Below are positions 11,205-20,910 of a stretch of DNA of 64,000 nt, one piece after another. Each line of letters opens with the position of its first letter. Within the stretch, counting starts at the first letter, position 1. Source of the stretch: Cadophora sp. MPI-SDFR-AT-0126 (lineage: Eukaryota > Ascomycota > Leotiomycetes > Helotiales > Ploettnerulaceae); the NCBI GenBank assembly GCA_020747065.1, contig JAGMVK010000028.1:1-64000 (forward strand). Direction: 5' to 3'. The translations under genes were made by a program, and so were the position numbers. Below the pieces are notes generated by a model. The model was not told the origin of the DNA. It saw nothing but the letters and a program-made list of their open reading frames with translations, and did not search any database.

Positions 11205-11730
11205 CTTAAACCCTATATATTATTCTAGCTAATCTCACTGCGCCGATAAGAGCTTCGTAATAAAAAAAGCGATCCTATAAGTAGTAGATCTTCTTCTTTA
11301 TACTATAACTTAATAAACTAAAGCAATACTACTTCTAGTATAAAAATAAACCTAGACTACTAAAAATATTACTTAAATAATTAAAAGTATTCTATTATAA
11401 AAAAAAATATAAGAAATTAAATAGTAATAGTAAAAAAATAGCTATTAGATTAACTACTTTTTTCTAAAAGAAAAAAAAGTAATATTATAAACTATAATAA
11501 TAATTAAGCTCTATATTACGTACTATATATTATATATTATAAATTATAAGAAAAATCGTAAACTAAGACCTTAAACTCGATTAGAATTAGCTCTACCAAG
11601 TACTTATATCTATTTAGATATTAAGTAATATTCTACTCTTTCTTTCCTTCTCTTCTTAGTCTAGAATTCTTAATCAATATAATATTATTCTAACTAACTC
11701 TACTATTCTAATAAGAGCTTCATAATAATA
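11205..11730. mobile_element. Internally deleted second copy of the LTR element
   Basis: 11212-11262 resembles the 3' end of the LTR (ATTCTAGCTAATCTCACTGC then GATAAGAGCTTCGTAATAA). 11290-11510 matches the last ~250 bp of the internal region of the upstream element (compare 10340-10565), and 11514-11730 is a full-length third LTR. The bulk of the internal region is missing. It is more AT-rich than the first copy, with many A-runs where that copy has G or mixed bases. This fits a deleted derivative of the same family that was then heavily RIP-mutated. Confidence 0.65.
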
Positions 11731-11860
11731 TTTAAGAGTTCCTAAAGTAGCGCGTTGCATTTGTTTAACCTATATCTAAAGCAAGAAGAAGCTCTCTAGA
11801 AGCTCTTTGATCATCAAGTAATAGCGATCCTACCTCGCCCACTATTATACACCTATAACT

Positions 11861-13259
11861 CTACTTATCTCGTTGACTATGCTGCTTGAAGCCATCGACG
11901 ACTTCTTGAACTTTACTAGTGATAGACTCAGTGAAATTATTCGTATCGATCTGGATATCATATTAGTAAGAGCTCCGCTAAGATTTACCTGATACATACG
12001 GTCTTAAAGTAGTCCTGAGAAGTATTGAGATAGCTTTCCAACTCTGTCATATCTCGAATAGCAGCAGCATATTTCTTATCAGAGAGGTTGGGAGGCCTGG
12101 TCTGAGATTTCAGCATCACGGAGTACGTGTTCTTTTGAACCTGCTCCAAGGTTAGCACCGATCATTTAACAAAAGTGTGCGAAAGTACCTGTCGTTGGAA
12201 ACCATTTAATTGTTGCAAGCTATCCGGAAAGCCAACCACCACGACCCAGTTCTGACCTCCTGCGGCAGCTGCCTTAATCTTCTCTTCAAGGATACCAACG
12301 AGAAGGACAGTGGGAGTGCGGACGGAATTTGCGATACATTCGGCGAGGAATTCCTGGTGAATGTAGTCCTTGTCGTTGGACTTTTCAAGAATGATTTCCT
12401 CGACATGAACGACTCTGAATCCAGCATGCTTGACAAGAGCCTCTGCCTGATCATTTTCTCTCGAGCCTGGCGTACCTAATATCTTATCAGCTTCTGAGAT
12501 CATAAATATACCCGAGTGGAACGAACCGATAAGGAAAACGAGAGGAAGCTCGGCCTTTCGATTTGCGAAGTGGGCTTGTCGTTCGCGAGTGAGCAATCTC
12601 AAATCCTCCTTTCCTTTCGAAGACAAGACTTTGGAAGCATTGTACGGACCCTGGAACTCATCTAAGTCTTTCTCGCCGAATGTTTGCTGCTCGTAATCGG
12701 TCGCCTGGATCATGCATTCAAACTTGTCTACCTCGTGCATCCACTTGGCTTCTGGGGTCTCGCCGGCTTCGAACTCAATCCAAAGGTCCATCAACTCCTG
12801 GCCAAGCTCGGGATTCACCTTCTTCAACAAGCTCTGAATGTACTTGAAGCCGAACTCTTCCAGCTTGAACTTCTCCGCTGTCATCGGGAGGTCAGTCTGG
12901 TCACCAGGCATGATATAGAGCAAGAGATACGCACCCTTAGAAACACCATCATGGGGGGTGAGGTCGCCTGCAAGTGCTTCTCCCATGTCGTGAGAGATGG
13001 CGAGCTTGATGCACTTGTCTCTGTCTAATCCTTTCTGGGGAAGGGAGGAAATCAGCTCGATGAACGGAAAGAGAACGGTTACATGGATACATACCGGTGC
13101 GGTCATAGCAATCAGAGCCATCCGGTACATGTGGGACGCGACACTTTCGGGATGATCAATGGTTCGAAGCCATCCAGTGCGAGGTAGGTGTTTCAAAACG
13201 TCCATTAGGTGGAGGAAAGGCAGGGTGGTGCTGTGCAACTCTGCTTGCAAGGACGTCAT
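11861..13259 (-). CDS. HD-domain nucleotidase fused to degenerate NMP-kinase module
   Basis: Six exons on the minus strand give 377 residues: 13259-13095, 13034-12935, 12877-12527, 12475-12189, 12140-12000 and 11950-11861. All junctions keep frame and the last two introns have GCTAAC and TACTAAT branch sites. Residues 1 to about 190 match the HDDC2/YfbR-like 5'-deoxynucleotidase family: ASHMYRM supplies the first metal His, ISHDMGEALAGD the HD pair, and HEVDKFE the distal Asp. Residues from about 200 follow adenylate/UMP-CMP kinase order: a P-loop position (LIGTPGSREND) that lacks the Walker A lysine, an SVRTPTVLLVGIL block, GFPDSLQQ where kinases have GFPRS, then VQKNTYS and a terminal YFKTID..FTESI helix. 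I infer an active nucleotidase with a non-catalytic kinase-like partner domain. The ATG at 13259 is the first in frame; the upstream in-frame codon is GTG. The 3' end lies 130 bp from a RIP-degraded element. Confidence 0.8.
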
Positions 13260-14218
13260 GTTGATAAACGCGATCTCATAGAGGAGGGAGCACACGGATG
13301 GATCAATAGTAGGAGCCGGCGTAGCGGCGTAGCAGCGTTGGTCGATGCCAAATAGAAGAAAGGTGAGGTGGTGGTGCGAGTTCGTGGAGTGAAGCTTGGT
13401 ATCATGTCAGCAGAGGGGCGAATAACAAAGACTGACAAGAGGAAAGAGGAAAGAGCCAGCAGCTGAAAAGATGAAGTGGGAGGGAGGATAGCAGCGTTAG
13501 CAAGCAAGCAAGCAAGCAAGCAAGCAGGGGACGAATGGATGAGACAGAAGAAAACAAACCCCCAAGGCTGCTGCTGCTAATATTATGCCCTGTTCTACAC
13601 CCCACTCATCTTGCCTTTCTTACCTTCAAATCCAGGAATGCTCAACTGCGTTGCGCACGCTAGATATCGCAGATCTACACGATTCCTCCCCGCCTGGTCT
13701 GTTTGAGTCTATCCCGAATGGCTGTTACGCATCCCGAAGCCGGCCAGAGCTTAAGGCTACGAAGGTAATTCAGGCTCGCTCTGCTGCTTCCGGGCGGACG
13801 GCGCTGGCTGACTAAGTTATTTGTCACCTCTCTTGGACCCTTGTTCTGCTCTGCACTGCTCTGCACTGCACTTGCCAGACAGACTCTCCCGCAGCTGTGG
13901 AATCTGTGGATGGAACATTATTTTGCACGCACATGGTAGTAGGTATCTACGTAGGTTGCACAGATAGACGACATCCAGCTCGCCTGCCTGTCTGCCTGCC
14001 AGCCAGCTTGCTGTATTCGAATTTGCAATCCGTCATCATCGCGATATCCTCAACTTCCGCTCAGCGAGCAAGCAATCAACATACACGAGTACATTTACTA
14101 CTGTCCCTCACATTTCATTAGAGTTAGGGTTACCTCCGTGTTCAACCTACAACATTTCTTCCAGCTCAATTCAGATGTGGGTTCGATAATAGGCGTGCCA
14201 GCAACAGTATACTCAACG
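13260..14218. other. Intergenic region with AGCA microsatellite
   Basis: This is the upstream flank of the HD/kinase-like gene. A (AGCA)n microsatellite runs at about 13498-13527, and short CTGC/CTGCCTGT repeats occur at 13840-13870 and 13980-14010. No gene is supported; the open frames are low in complexity and overlap on both strands. Confidence 0.4.
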
Positions 14219-14530
14219 ATGGAAGACGAAGGCCCGAATACAAATCCCGGCGCAGGTAGCTACGAATCTGATATTTCAGATGTCGCTCAAAACATTCAGC
14301 CAATCCAGTCAATGAGTCCAAATCTCGAACGTTGGCTCCCCGTCTCAGACAAAACATACAACCAATTCCGAATCTTGAACTTTGGCCCCTCGTCTATGAT
14401 GCCGAGCTGAACGAACTTCTCTTATCATGGGCTCGTGGATGTCAATCCAGCCCCGAAAAAAACTATTTACACCCCTCTAACCTCCGATGAATCTGATACC
14501 GCATCCCAAGTGTTAAAATCGATCGGCACA
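14219..14530 (+). pseudogene. Short gene fragment of unknown family
   Basis: An ATG at 14219 opens 64 codons of acidic, protein-like sequence (begins MEDEGPNTNPGAG) with no intron. A second frame (+1) stays open further, through YDAELNELLLSWARG. The motif PNLExWxPxV(S/Y)D occurs once in each frame, at about 14318-14350 and 14369-14397, so an imperfect internal duplication or a frameshift seems likely. The fragment is cut at 14534 by the end of a transposon-like terminal repeat. Family unknown. It may equally be a short two-exon gene, since no transcript evidence is available. Confidence 0.25.
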
Positions 14531-14533
14531 CTA

Positions 14534-14760
14534 ACGTCTAATCCCCCCCTTTCGCCCACCTCGCTTAATTGCAACACTTTCTATTTAGGACTCAATAACT
14601 TTATTCTACGTTAATTTTTATATAAGATATTATAGAGTTTATTTTTCTTTGTTTTTGATTTTAATTCTACAGGTTTAATTTAATACTCTTTAGTTGCAAT
14701 TTAAGTCTTTTTAATTATATATATTATTATAAACTTAGAATTTTAATTAGTTTCCTTCAC
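14534..14760. mobile_element. Truncated end of a TA-flanked inverted-repeat element
   Basis: Directly after TA at 14532-14533 the sequence ACGTCTAATCCCCCCCTTTC closely matches the terminus of the complete element at 16575 (ACGTCTAACACCCCCTTTCC). It is followed by about 180 bp of AT-rich sequence. No matching opposite end occurs downstream, so this is a solo or truncated copy. Confidence 0.5.
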
Positions 14761-14992
14761 GATCAGCTCTTTTTGTTTCAAAGGCCGACAAGTAGATGCC
14801 AGGTTTCTGGGTTTCACTGATCCTTCTTTATGCCTTGTTTCCAGGTTGGGGTATTATGTACAACTCTGCCGGAGCAGGGAGGTTGGTCACTTAACTTGAC
14901 CTCAGCGCAGTGCCTGACTTTTGCTCCAAGTGCTCACTTCATCCTTCGCCCGCCCATAAGCAGCAATCCACATAGCTCTGTCGCGGAGCGAT

Positions 14993-15454
14993 ATGTCGTC
15001 CCAGAATTCGAGCGCCACCTCCGAGCGAGCCACCCTACGCCGCGAAACATCTTCATCCCAAACTTCCCAGGGCAATGCAGAACCCAAAACATACAGCCAT
15101 CATCACGATTCTCACCATCAATCGCTTGGGAGACTGAGGAACCTAATGGGGGTCAGCTCAAGACGTTCGAGGAGAGCGAATGCCGATCTCCATCTGGGTA
15201 ACAAGGACGGATCTTGGTGTCCTGTACAAGCAGCCTTGACGAAGCATGTCCCTGGCAATTATGAGAGACATGTGGCGTGGAAACTCGAAGCATTTTCGGT
15301 GGCCTACCACCAAATATCGAGTCGCTTACTCGATCGAGTTGGTAGGAGTGCAATAGACATGACTCTTTACAGCCATATGGGAGCCCAGTTTGATGGAATC
15401 GTATCATTTTTAGGTGTTTATCCGAGAATGTTGAAGGTGGAAGACAGATGGTAA
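14993..15454 (+). CDS. Hypothetical protein (153 aa), uncertain
   Basis: An ATG-started frame whose first 30 residues are Ser/Thr/Gln-rich (MSSQNSSATSER), followed by His-rich and Arg-rich segments (YSHHHDSHH; SSRRSRRA) and a more ordered C-terminal half (WCPVQAALTKH..., YHQISSRLLDRVGRSAIDM). The serine-rich start is typical of ascomycete proteins, but no domain is recognisable and the minus strand is partly open too. No close neighbour supports it. Treat as a candidate only. Confidence 0.3.
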   Translation: MSSQNSSATSERATLRRETSSSQTSQGNAEPKTYSHHHDSHHQSLGRLRNLMGVSSRRSRRANADLHLGNKDGSWCPVQAALTKHVPGNYERHVAWKLEAFSVAYHQISSRLLDRVGRSAIDMTLYSHMGAQFDGIVSFLGVYPRMLKVEDRW

Positions 15455-16398
15455 TTTTCTCAACTTCCACAAAAGAGGGTGAAGACTGGCTTTGAAGGAC
15501 ACATCATGTTAGATTTGCAGGACGTGTCCAAGCGGTTTTTGGGGGGATTCTTTTGAGTACCATAGAATAGAGGGAAAAGCTTATAGTCTTGGTGGTGATG
15601 GACTCACAATATGTGCATGAATTTTGACCATAAAGGTATATGAATAGTAATTGATTAAAGTTTCAAACATTTGAGACTTGAGCCCACACGCATTCTACGA
15701 TACAATATACGTCGACAAGCGATCAAACGAACTACACGGGATAGTTGAAGCGTGGTCTACAGATACCTTCTGAAGCTTAGAGCTCACCCAAAATCATCCA
15801 AGCCGCTTTATTTCTACTATCATAGCAATGCTTGCCGGGATCAAGCAGAGATTGTTAGGATAGATACTCATATCGACCCATATGGCACTTGTGACCCCAT
15901 GAAAAACCAAGCGCTGATCAGCGACACCGGACAGTCTACTTCTTAGCGAACGAGTCCAAGAGAATAATACGCACGGTTGACTCTCTCGCGTACGAATTGT
16001 TGGATAGCTCTGTGTTCTAAAGTCAACAATTAGTCTTCCATGAAAACAGTTGCAGGATGGCTTTGCCTTCGATATCTGCCGCTCCCTCGAATCCGGGAAG
16101 AATTGCGTCAATTCATGACCCTTTCTGTGAACAAAAGAGCAATGACTAATTATCTACTCGCGGAGAATTGCTTCCGTAATCTCGCTGCCGTTCTCGTACA
16201 ATTACGGCATAGCCCGTTCTTTCTTTCGTGTACCTCCTAGACAACTATCATCTGGGTCAATTTGATGAAGGCGGAAAATTTGGGCCTATATTCTCGGCTT
16301 TCAACTAATCTCCATCGTCTTCCATGTCTTGCAACGTATTTTTTTCACTGAGCTGATAAATAACCGCCATTGTGTCCACGCGCCATGGATTGCCTTGA
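15455..16398. other. Intergenic, nothing recognised
   Basis: No open frame with a recognisable domain, no RNA gene and no repeat structure found on either strand. Confidence 0.4.
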
Positions 16399-18008
16399 TC
16401 ACATCGCATACCTTGAAAGGAAAGCAGCGATTGTAGCACTTGATTTTAGGGCGAGGTCTTTCATGCCGACTATCCCTTTCAGGTGTGTTTTCTTCAAGAT
16501 CAACGAAGGTAGGTCTTGAGTAGACATTGCTTGATTTACTCTCGGCTCCTCATTAATGATTCCACTTGTTGCTAACGTCTAACACCCCCTTTCCGACCAC
16601 CCCCACATTCCGGCCACCCTTTTACACCAAAACTCACTATTTCTAATATTTAATAATTAGATTATTTATTAATAAAAAACCTTCAAATTAAAAAACTGGA
16701 TTATTTATTACTCGGGCTTTACAATTCCCAAATTTTATTTATTTTATATTACGTAATATTATAAGATAAGTATTTGAAGTCTTAAAAATTTCTCGCTAAC
16801 AAATTTGGTGTAAAATCGACTTTTTTAATTTTTTTTAATAACTTTAGTAATTATTATTATAAATAGCTAAAATTTGGTGTAAAATCGACTTTTTTAATTT
16901 TTTTTAATAACTTTAGTAATTATTATTATAAATAGCTAAAACTTAATATATAATTATATTATATATATATTATTAAAGTATTAAAATTTAAAAGTATTTA
17001 TATTAGTAATTATTAAATTATTAAGTAAAATATAAAATCTTATACAAAAATTTAGTTATTACTTAATTTTTTAAAAATCACTAATCTAAATACTTTTAAA
17101 CTTATAAAACTTAATATTATATATATAATATATATCATATTTAACTTTTAGCTATTTCTAATAATAATTACTAAAGTTATTAAAAAATTTAAAAAAAATC
17201 GATTTTACACCAAATTTGTTAGGAAGATTTTTTTTAAGATTTTAAATACTTAGTTTATAATATTACGTAATATAAAATACATAAAAATTAGTTATATAAA
17301 ATAACGTATAAAAAATAATCTAAATCCTTAATTTTAGCTTATTTTATTAATAAATATCAAAAATATTAGTTACTAAAGTTAGTGAGTTTTGGTGTAAAAG
17401 GGTGGCCGGAATGTGGGGGTGGTCGGAAAGGGGGTGTTAGACGTTATTAACGGACTTGCCGGTCGGCCTTTCAGTGGCATTGTAACTTCTTCGTGACCGG
17501 GCCTGGTTTTGTCTTGTTGCTGGCAGGTACTGTTCTCTGCATGTTTGAGAGTTTGTGGATTGCCAGTATTGGCTTGATTGGAAGTGCTCGATTGCGCCGC
17601 AGTGGGCTGGTCTGCGATATTTGTTTGCTCGGCTGAGAGCACTATGTTGTTGGTTTCGTTCCCAGAGCCAGGCGTAATAAATGCGGAGGATAGACTGTCA
17701 CTCGGCTGTGCCGTGTCCTGAACTGGCTCATGTTCCTTCTTGGTGTTCTTGAGATGGCCTACAGCCTTGTGTCCCGAAACCACGCTGTCTTTGGTGCTGA
17801 TTGTCTTTTGCTTGCTTGGTATCTCCACTTCCCCAAAAAGTTCTTCAGTCGCTTCGACATTGATGTCCGTATGTAACTCGCTTAGCCTTTGAGGTGTCGA
17901 GACTGGAACGACGGGATTGATGGTTTGGCATTCCAGGGTTTTTTGATCAGGCTGAGGCATTGACGGGACCAACGAGTCAGCAGGCGTACAATCCGGAACA
18001 TCAACCAT
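16399..18008 (-). pseudogene. Reading frame interrupted by an inverted-repeat transposon
   Basis: The minus-strand ATG at 18008 opens 187 codons of Ser/Thr/Gln/Pro-rich, probably disordered protein (starts MVDVPDCTPADSLVP) that then runs into the transposon end at 17446. The apparent C-terminus (NTPFPTTPTFRPPF) is translated terminal repeat. If the 870 bp element and one TA copy are left out, the frame continues without a stop for a further 57 codons (16572-16402) to a TGA at 16399. About 6% of random sequence would stay open that long, so this is suggestive, not proof. A possible intron (GTATGC ... TTATCAG) near that TGA could extend it. Family not recognised. It is divergent from the membrane-protein gene starting at 18469. 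Confidence 0.45.
16575..17444. mobile_element. 870 bp Tc1/mariner-type non-autonomous element with TA duplication
   Basis: Perfect terminal inverted repeats of about 65 bp (starting ACGTCTAACACCCCCTTTCC) lie at 16575 onward and, inverted, end at 17444. Both are flanked by TA (16573-16574 and 17445-17446), the hallmark target duplication of the Tc1/mariner/pogo superfamily. The interior is AT-rich and non-coding. It contains a ~69 bp direct duplication (about 16801-16869 and 16870-16938, shared word TTTGGTGTAAAATCGAC) and an inverted copy of the same block at about 17142-17218, so the element could fold into a long hairpin. The ends are intact while the interior is mutated. Confidence 0.8.
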
Positions 18009-18468
18009 GCTGGGTGCGCAACTATGATATTGGACACCTTAGCCCAGTAATAAAAGAGGAAACTGTATAAGAAAATGGAGATGAGAATTCTCAAGCTTTG
18101 CATCAGGAACATAATTTCATGGTTTTGTTTGTCTGCCAGGCGGGAACAGAACTCTAGCCTCATATTTGGACGTCAGGTCCTGACCAACCAGATGTTGTTA
18201 TCCTTGCTCTTGCAGCAGACCCCTGTTTTCAGCTATACTTCTTTGCCTGGAGGTGCTCATCCCGCTGGTCACACCAGATTACGGCAACTGCATGTCAACG
18301 TGCAAAATTTGAGCCCAGTGTCCCCTTAACGCGAGGCTCTCAGTCCCATTTAGCAGTCAATCATACCCAACTCAACCAGGCTGGGATTCTCTGATTTCCA
18401 TCTCCTCCGACAATACTCATGCTTCTTTGTTCGGGACATTATTTCGGTTTTTGAGCTTGGTCCATACC

Positions 18469-19480
18469 ATGCCACTGAGTACCAGGAATAGTCCAGATTG
18501 CGGGTTCGAGGGCAACTCCGGTACCTACGGCCTTGGAGTTCGCCTCGGAATATACATGTCATGGCTATCGATCATCATCGCAGCCGCATGGTTCCCAAAG
18601 ATCGTTAGAGAGCTGACCGACGGCCTGCTTGTCTTCTTGGTCGCGTTTCTCGCTGCTACAATCCTGGTGACTTTTCAAAGCGACAAGACATATGCTGTAG
18701 AGATTGTTATCATGGCATACCTCTATTTTGGTGGCCTGGTTACATGCTCGATGTCAATCTTAGCGGCTGGAATCAGAAGGCCGGTTAAGAAACATCCAGT
18801 ATCTTTGTGGAGGGGAACTATCATGTATATCACAGCCATCGCTATGGGAATCTATCATCTTTGGTTTTACTAAGGACCAGAGTCCTTCCTGAAAACGCGT
18901 TGTGGGACTTGGATCTTTCCATTCGGCTATGTTGAGACTGCTGTATTTCGGCGCAGCCCGGCACTGATCTATGCGATACTTTCAATTATTGTCGATGTCA
19001 GCTGGCCACTCACTGCTGTAATAGCTCTCGTGCTATTCAGTCCAGATATGGTAACCATCTTATCTAAAATTCCTCCCAGTCAGTTGGGCAACTGGAGATC
19101 CGACAGAACCTGGTACGGAAGATTGGTTGCCAAAATTGGAAAAGGGGCGAAAGTTCGATATCTTAGATCATTTCAAGTTGCTCGAGGACGGTCGGACAAA
19201 TCTAAACGGTAAGGCTCGTATGTACCTTTGAAATAGGAAATTACTCACCACATCATTGCATCTTAGGATCACTCGACACGCCATATTGGCCGCCAGTGTT
19301 TTAGTCCTCGTCTGGAGCATCACAGGCGTTAAGCTTATGTTGGACAGAAAATCCATTACAAATATCAACTCTTTGGCAGCCACTGGGCAACTGATACCCT
19401 TCATCATCGGTGTAGCGACGGTTGCCAAATTAGCTTTTAATACTATATTGAAAGAATATAAGTCGCTACAATTAATATAG
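18469..19480 (+). pseudogene. Fungal multi-pass membrane protein with in-frame stop
   Basis: Two exons (18469-19208, 19267-19480) joined by a 58 bp GTAAGG...TTAG intron give 317 codons, but codon 135 is TAA (18871-18873). The frame continues past it with family-consistent sequence. In order: CGFEGNSGTYGLGVRLGIY at the N-terminus, several hydrophobic helices, an IYHLWFY segment just before the stop, GPESFLKTRCGTWIFPFGYV just after it, and a final TGQLIPFIIG block. I recognise this as a fungal-specific family of uncharacterised membrane proteins. The single nonsense codon suggests a recently inactivated gene, a sequencing error, or stop-codon readthrough. An intron covering the stop is unlikely because it would delete the conserved segment. 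Upstream in-frame TTG codons were not used as starts. Confidence 0.6.
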
Positions 19481-20160
19481 AGTTTCTTTGTAAGTATTGG
19501 GAATAGTCTTGAAGATATAAGTGCTAACAAACTAAAGTTCTATAAGAACTAGAAGGTACTTACTAAACTTTAGAGCTAGAGCGGAAATCTTATCCCCAGA
19601 GCATGACTACGCGGTTCTGTATTCGCGGTCCTAACAGTTTGGTACGAGAGAGTAAAGTCATTTAAATCAGTGCACTCAGAGTTTATATCTTCTTAAAGCG
19701 AGACCGCGCGTATTGAAAATCTTCTCTGGCGGAGCTCATCCTCCAGACAAGCTACCAATCCCAAGCCTACATCTACTGAAGCCAAGGCGGAGGCCGCAAC
19801 GCAAAGAGTGAGCGAAATGAGGAAAAGACACTAGATGTTAGCGCAGAACACCGAAACGTGGAAATTCATTTCGTTATTGACTGCGAAGTCTGTCCAACGA
19901 ACATTCCTATCGAGCTTCTCGCAGATCCGTTTTTTACAATCAATATTTACTCTCGGCTATCGCAGGTTCTACGGAGTTAGCCGGAGTTAAATTTTACTGC
20001 AAGAGCATACCTCCTCGTGTCTTGACGTCACTATTTAATGTCAGTTGCGCGATCGTGGGTTTATCTAGCGAAGAGAAAGACCTATTTCACTCCGAGATAA
20101 CCTCCTAGCTAGTTCACATGGTTCTCGCCGTTAGTGAAGAGCCACGACAGCACGATCAGA
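19481..20160. other. Intergenic region
   Basis: The 3' flank of the broken membrane-protein gene and the upstream region of the SDR gene. No gene, repeat or RNA recognised. Confidence 0.4.
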
Positions 20161-20910
20161 ATGGCCCCCCCTACCATCACGATCCTCGTCACCGGCGGCA
20201 ACAATGGCATTGGACTTGCTGCTTGTCAGCTATTTACTAGTCAATCCAACTACCACACTATCATGGGTAGTCGCTCTATCGAGAAGGGGCAGAAAGCACT
20301 TGCGTCCATCCAGTCTTCGAATCCAGCTGGATCCATCTCTCTGGTTCAGCTGGATATCACCTCCGACTCTTCCATCGCCGCAGCCGTGGAGGAAGTCAAG
20401 TCCAAACATGGTCACCTGGATGTGCTGATCAACAACGCTGGAATCTGTCCTATGGACTTTTCTCGATCTGTTCTTCGCGAGGCCCTGGAAACGAATGCCA
20501 TCTCGCCATCAATGGTGACAGAAGCTTTCGCGCCACTCCTGCTAAAATCTAATAAACCTCGCATCATCTACGTCTCTTCCGCTCTGGGATCGATCAACAA
20601 TCGTGGAGATCCTAATAACAACGCGTACAATGAAGCTTACAAGGCATATCGTATCAGTAAAGCTGCACTGAATATGGTTGTGGCGTGTGATACTTGGGAG
20701 TATCGTGAGAAGGCGAAGGTTTTTGCGTTCTGTCCGGGGTACGTGATAACGGATTTGGCGGGCCAGAGAGAGGCGAAGGAGAAGGCTGGATTTGCGAAGA
20801 GCCCAGAAGGAAGTGCAAGGGGACTGCTTGCTATTGCGGCGGGAAAGAGAGACGAGGAGAATGGACTGTTTCTCCATGATGAGAAGATCGGGCAGGTGTA
20901 TCCGTGGTGA
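20161..20910 (+). CDS. Short-chain dehydrogenase/reductase (SDR)
   Basis: A single-exon 249-residue classical SDR. The Rossmann cofactor motif TGGNNGIG lies at residues 11-18, NNAG at 91-94, the catalytic serine in IYVSSA near 139-140, and the YxxxK pair at Tyr163/Lys167 (YRISK). CPGYVITDL follows near 188. Length is typical of the family. GSRS after the second beta strand, with a basic residue, favours NADP(H) over NAD(H). Such enzymes interconvert carbonyls and alcohols, often on fungal secondary metabolites or carbonyl toxins; the substrate cannot be told. I start at the ATG immediately before MAPPTITILV, since the only in-frame upstream option is GTG. No neighbour within 1 kb indicates a pathway. 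Confidence 0.9.
   Translation: MAPPTITILVTGGNNGIGLAACQLFTSQSNYHTIMGSRSIEKGQKALASIQSSNPAGSISLVQLDITSDSSIAAAVEEVKSKHGHLDVLINNAGICPMDFSRSVLREALETNAISPSMVTEAFAPLLLKSNKPRIIYVSSALGSINNRGDPNNNAYNEAYKAYRISKAALNMVVACDTWEYREKAKVFAFCPGYVITDLAGQREAKEKAGFAKSPEGSARGLLAIAAGKRDEENGLFLHDEKIGQVYPW

Noticed and set aside
14103..14112. TTAGGGTTA as telomeric repeat
   Set aside because: Only one and a half units; no array, so not a telomere or interstitial telomeric tract.
17379..17444. C-terminal residues of the minus-strand frame at 17379-18008 as genuine protein
   Set aside because: These codons lie entirely within the transposon terminal repeat.
20134..20160. Upstream start for the SDR protein
   Set aside because: The codon is GTG; the ATG at 20161 immediately precedes the Rossmann motif at family-typical distance.
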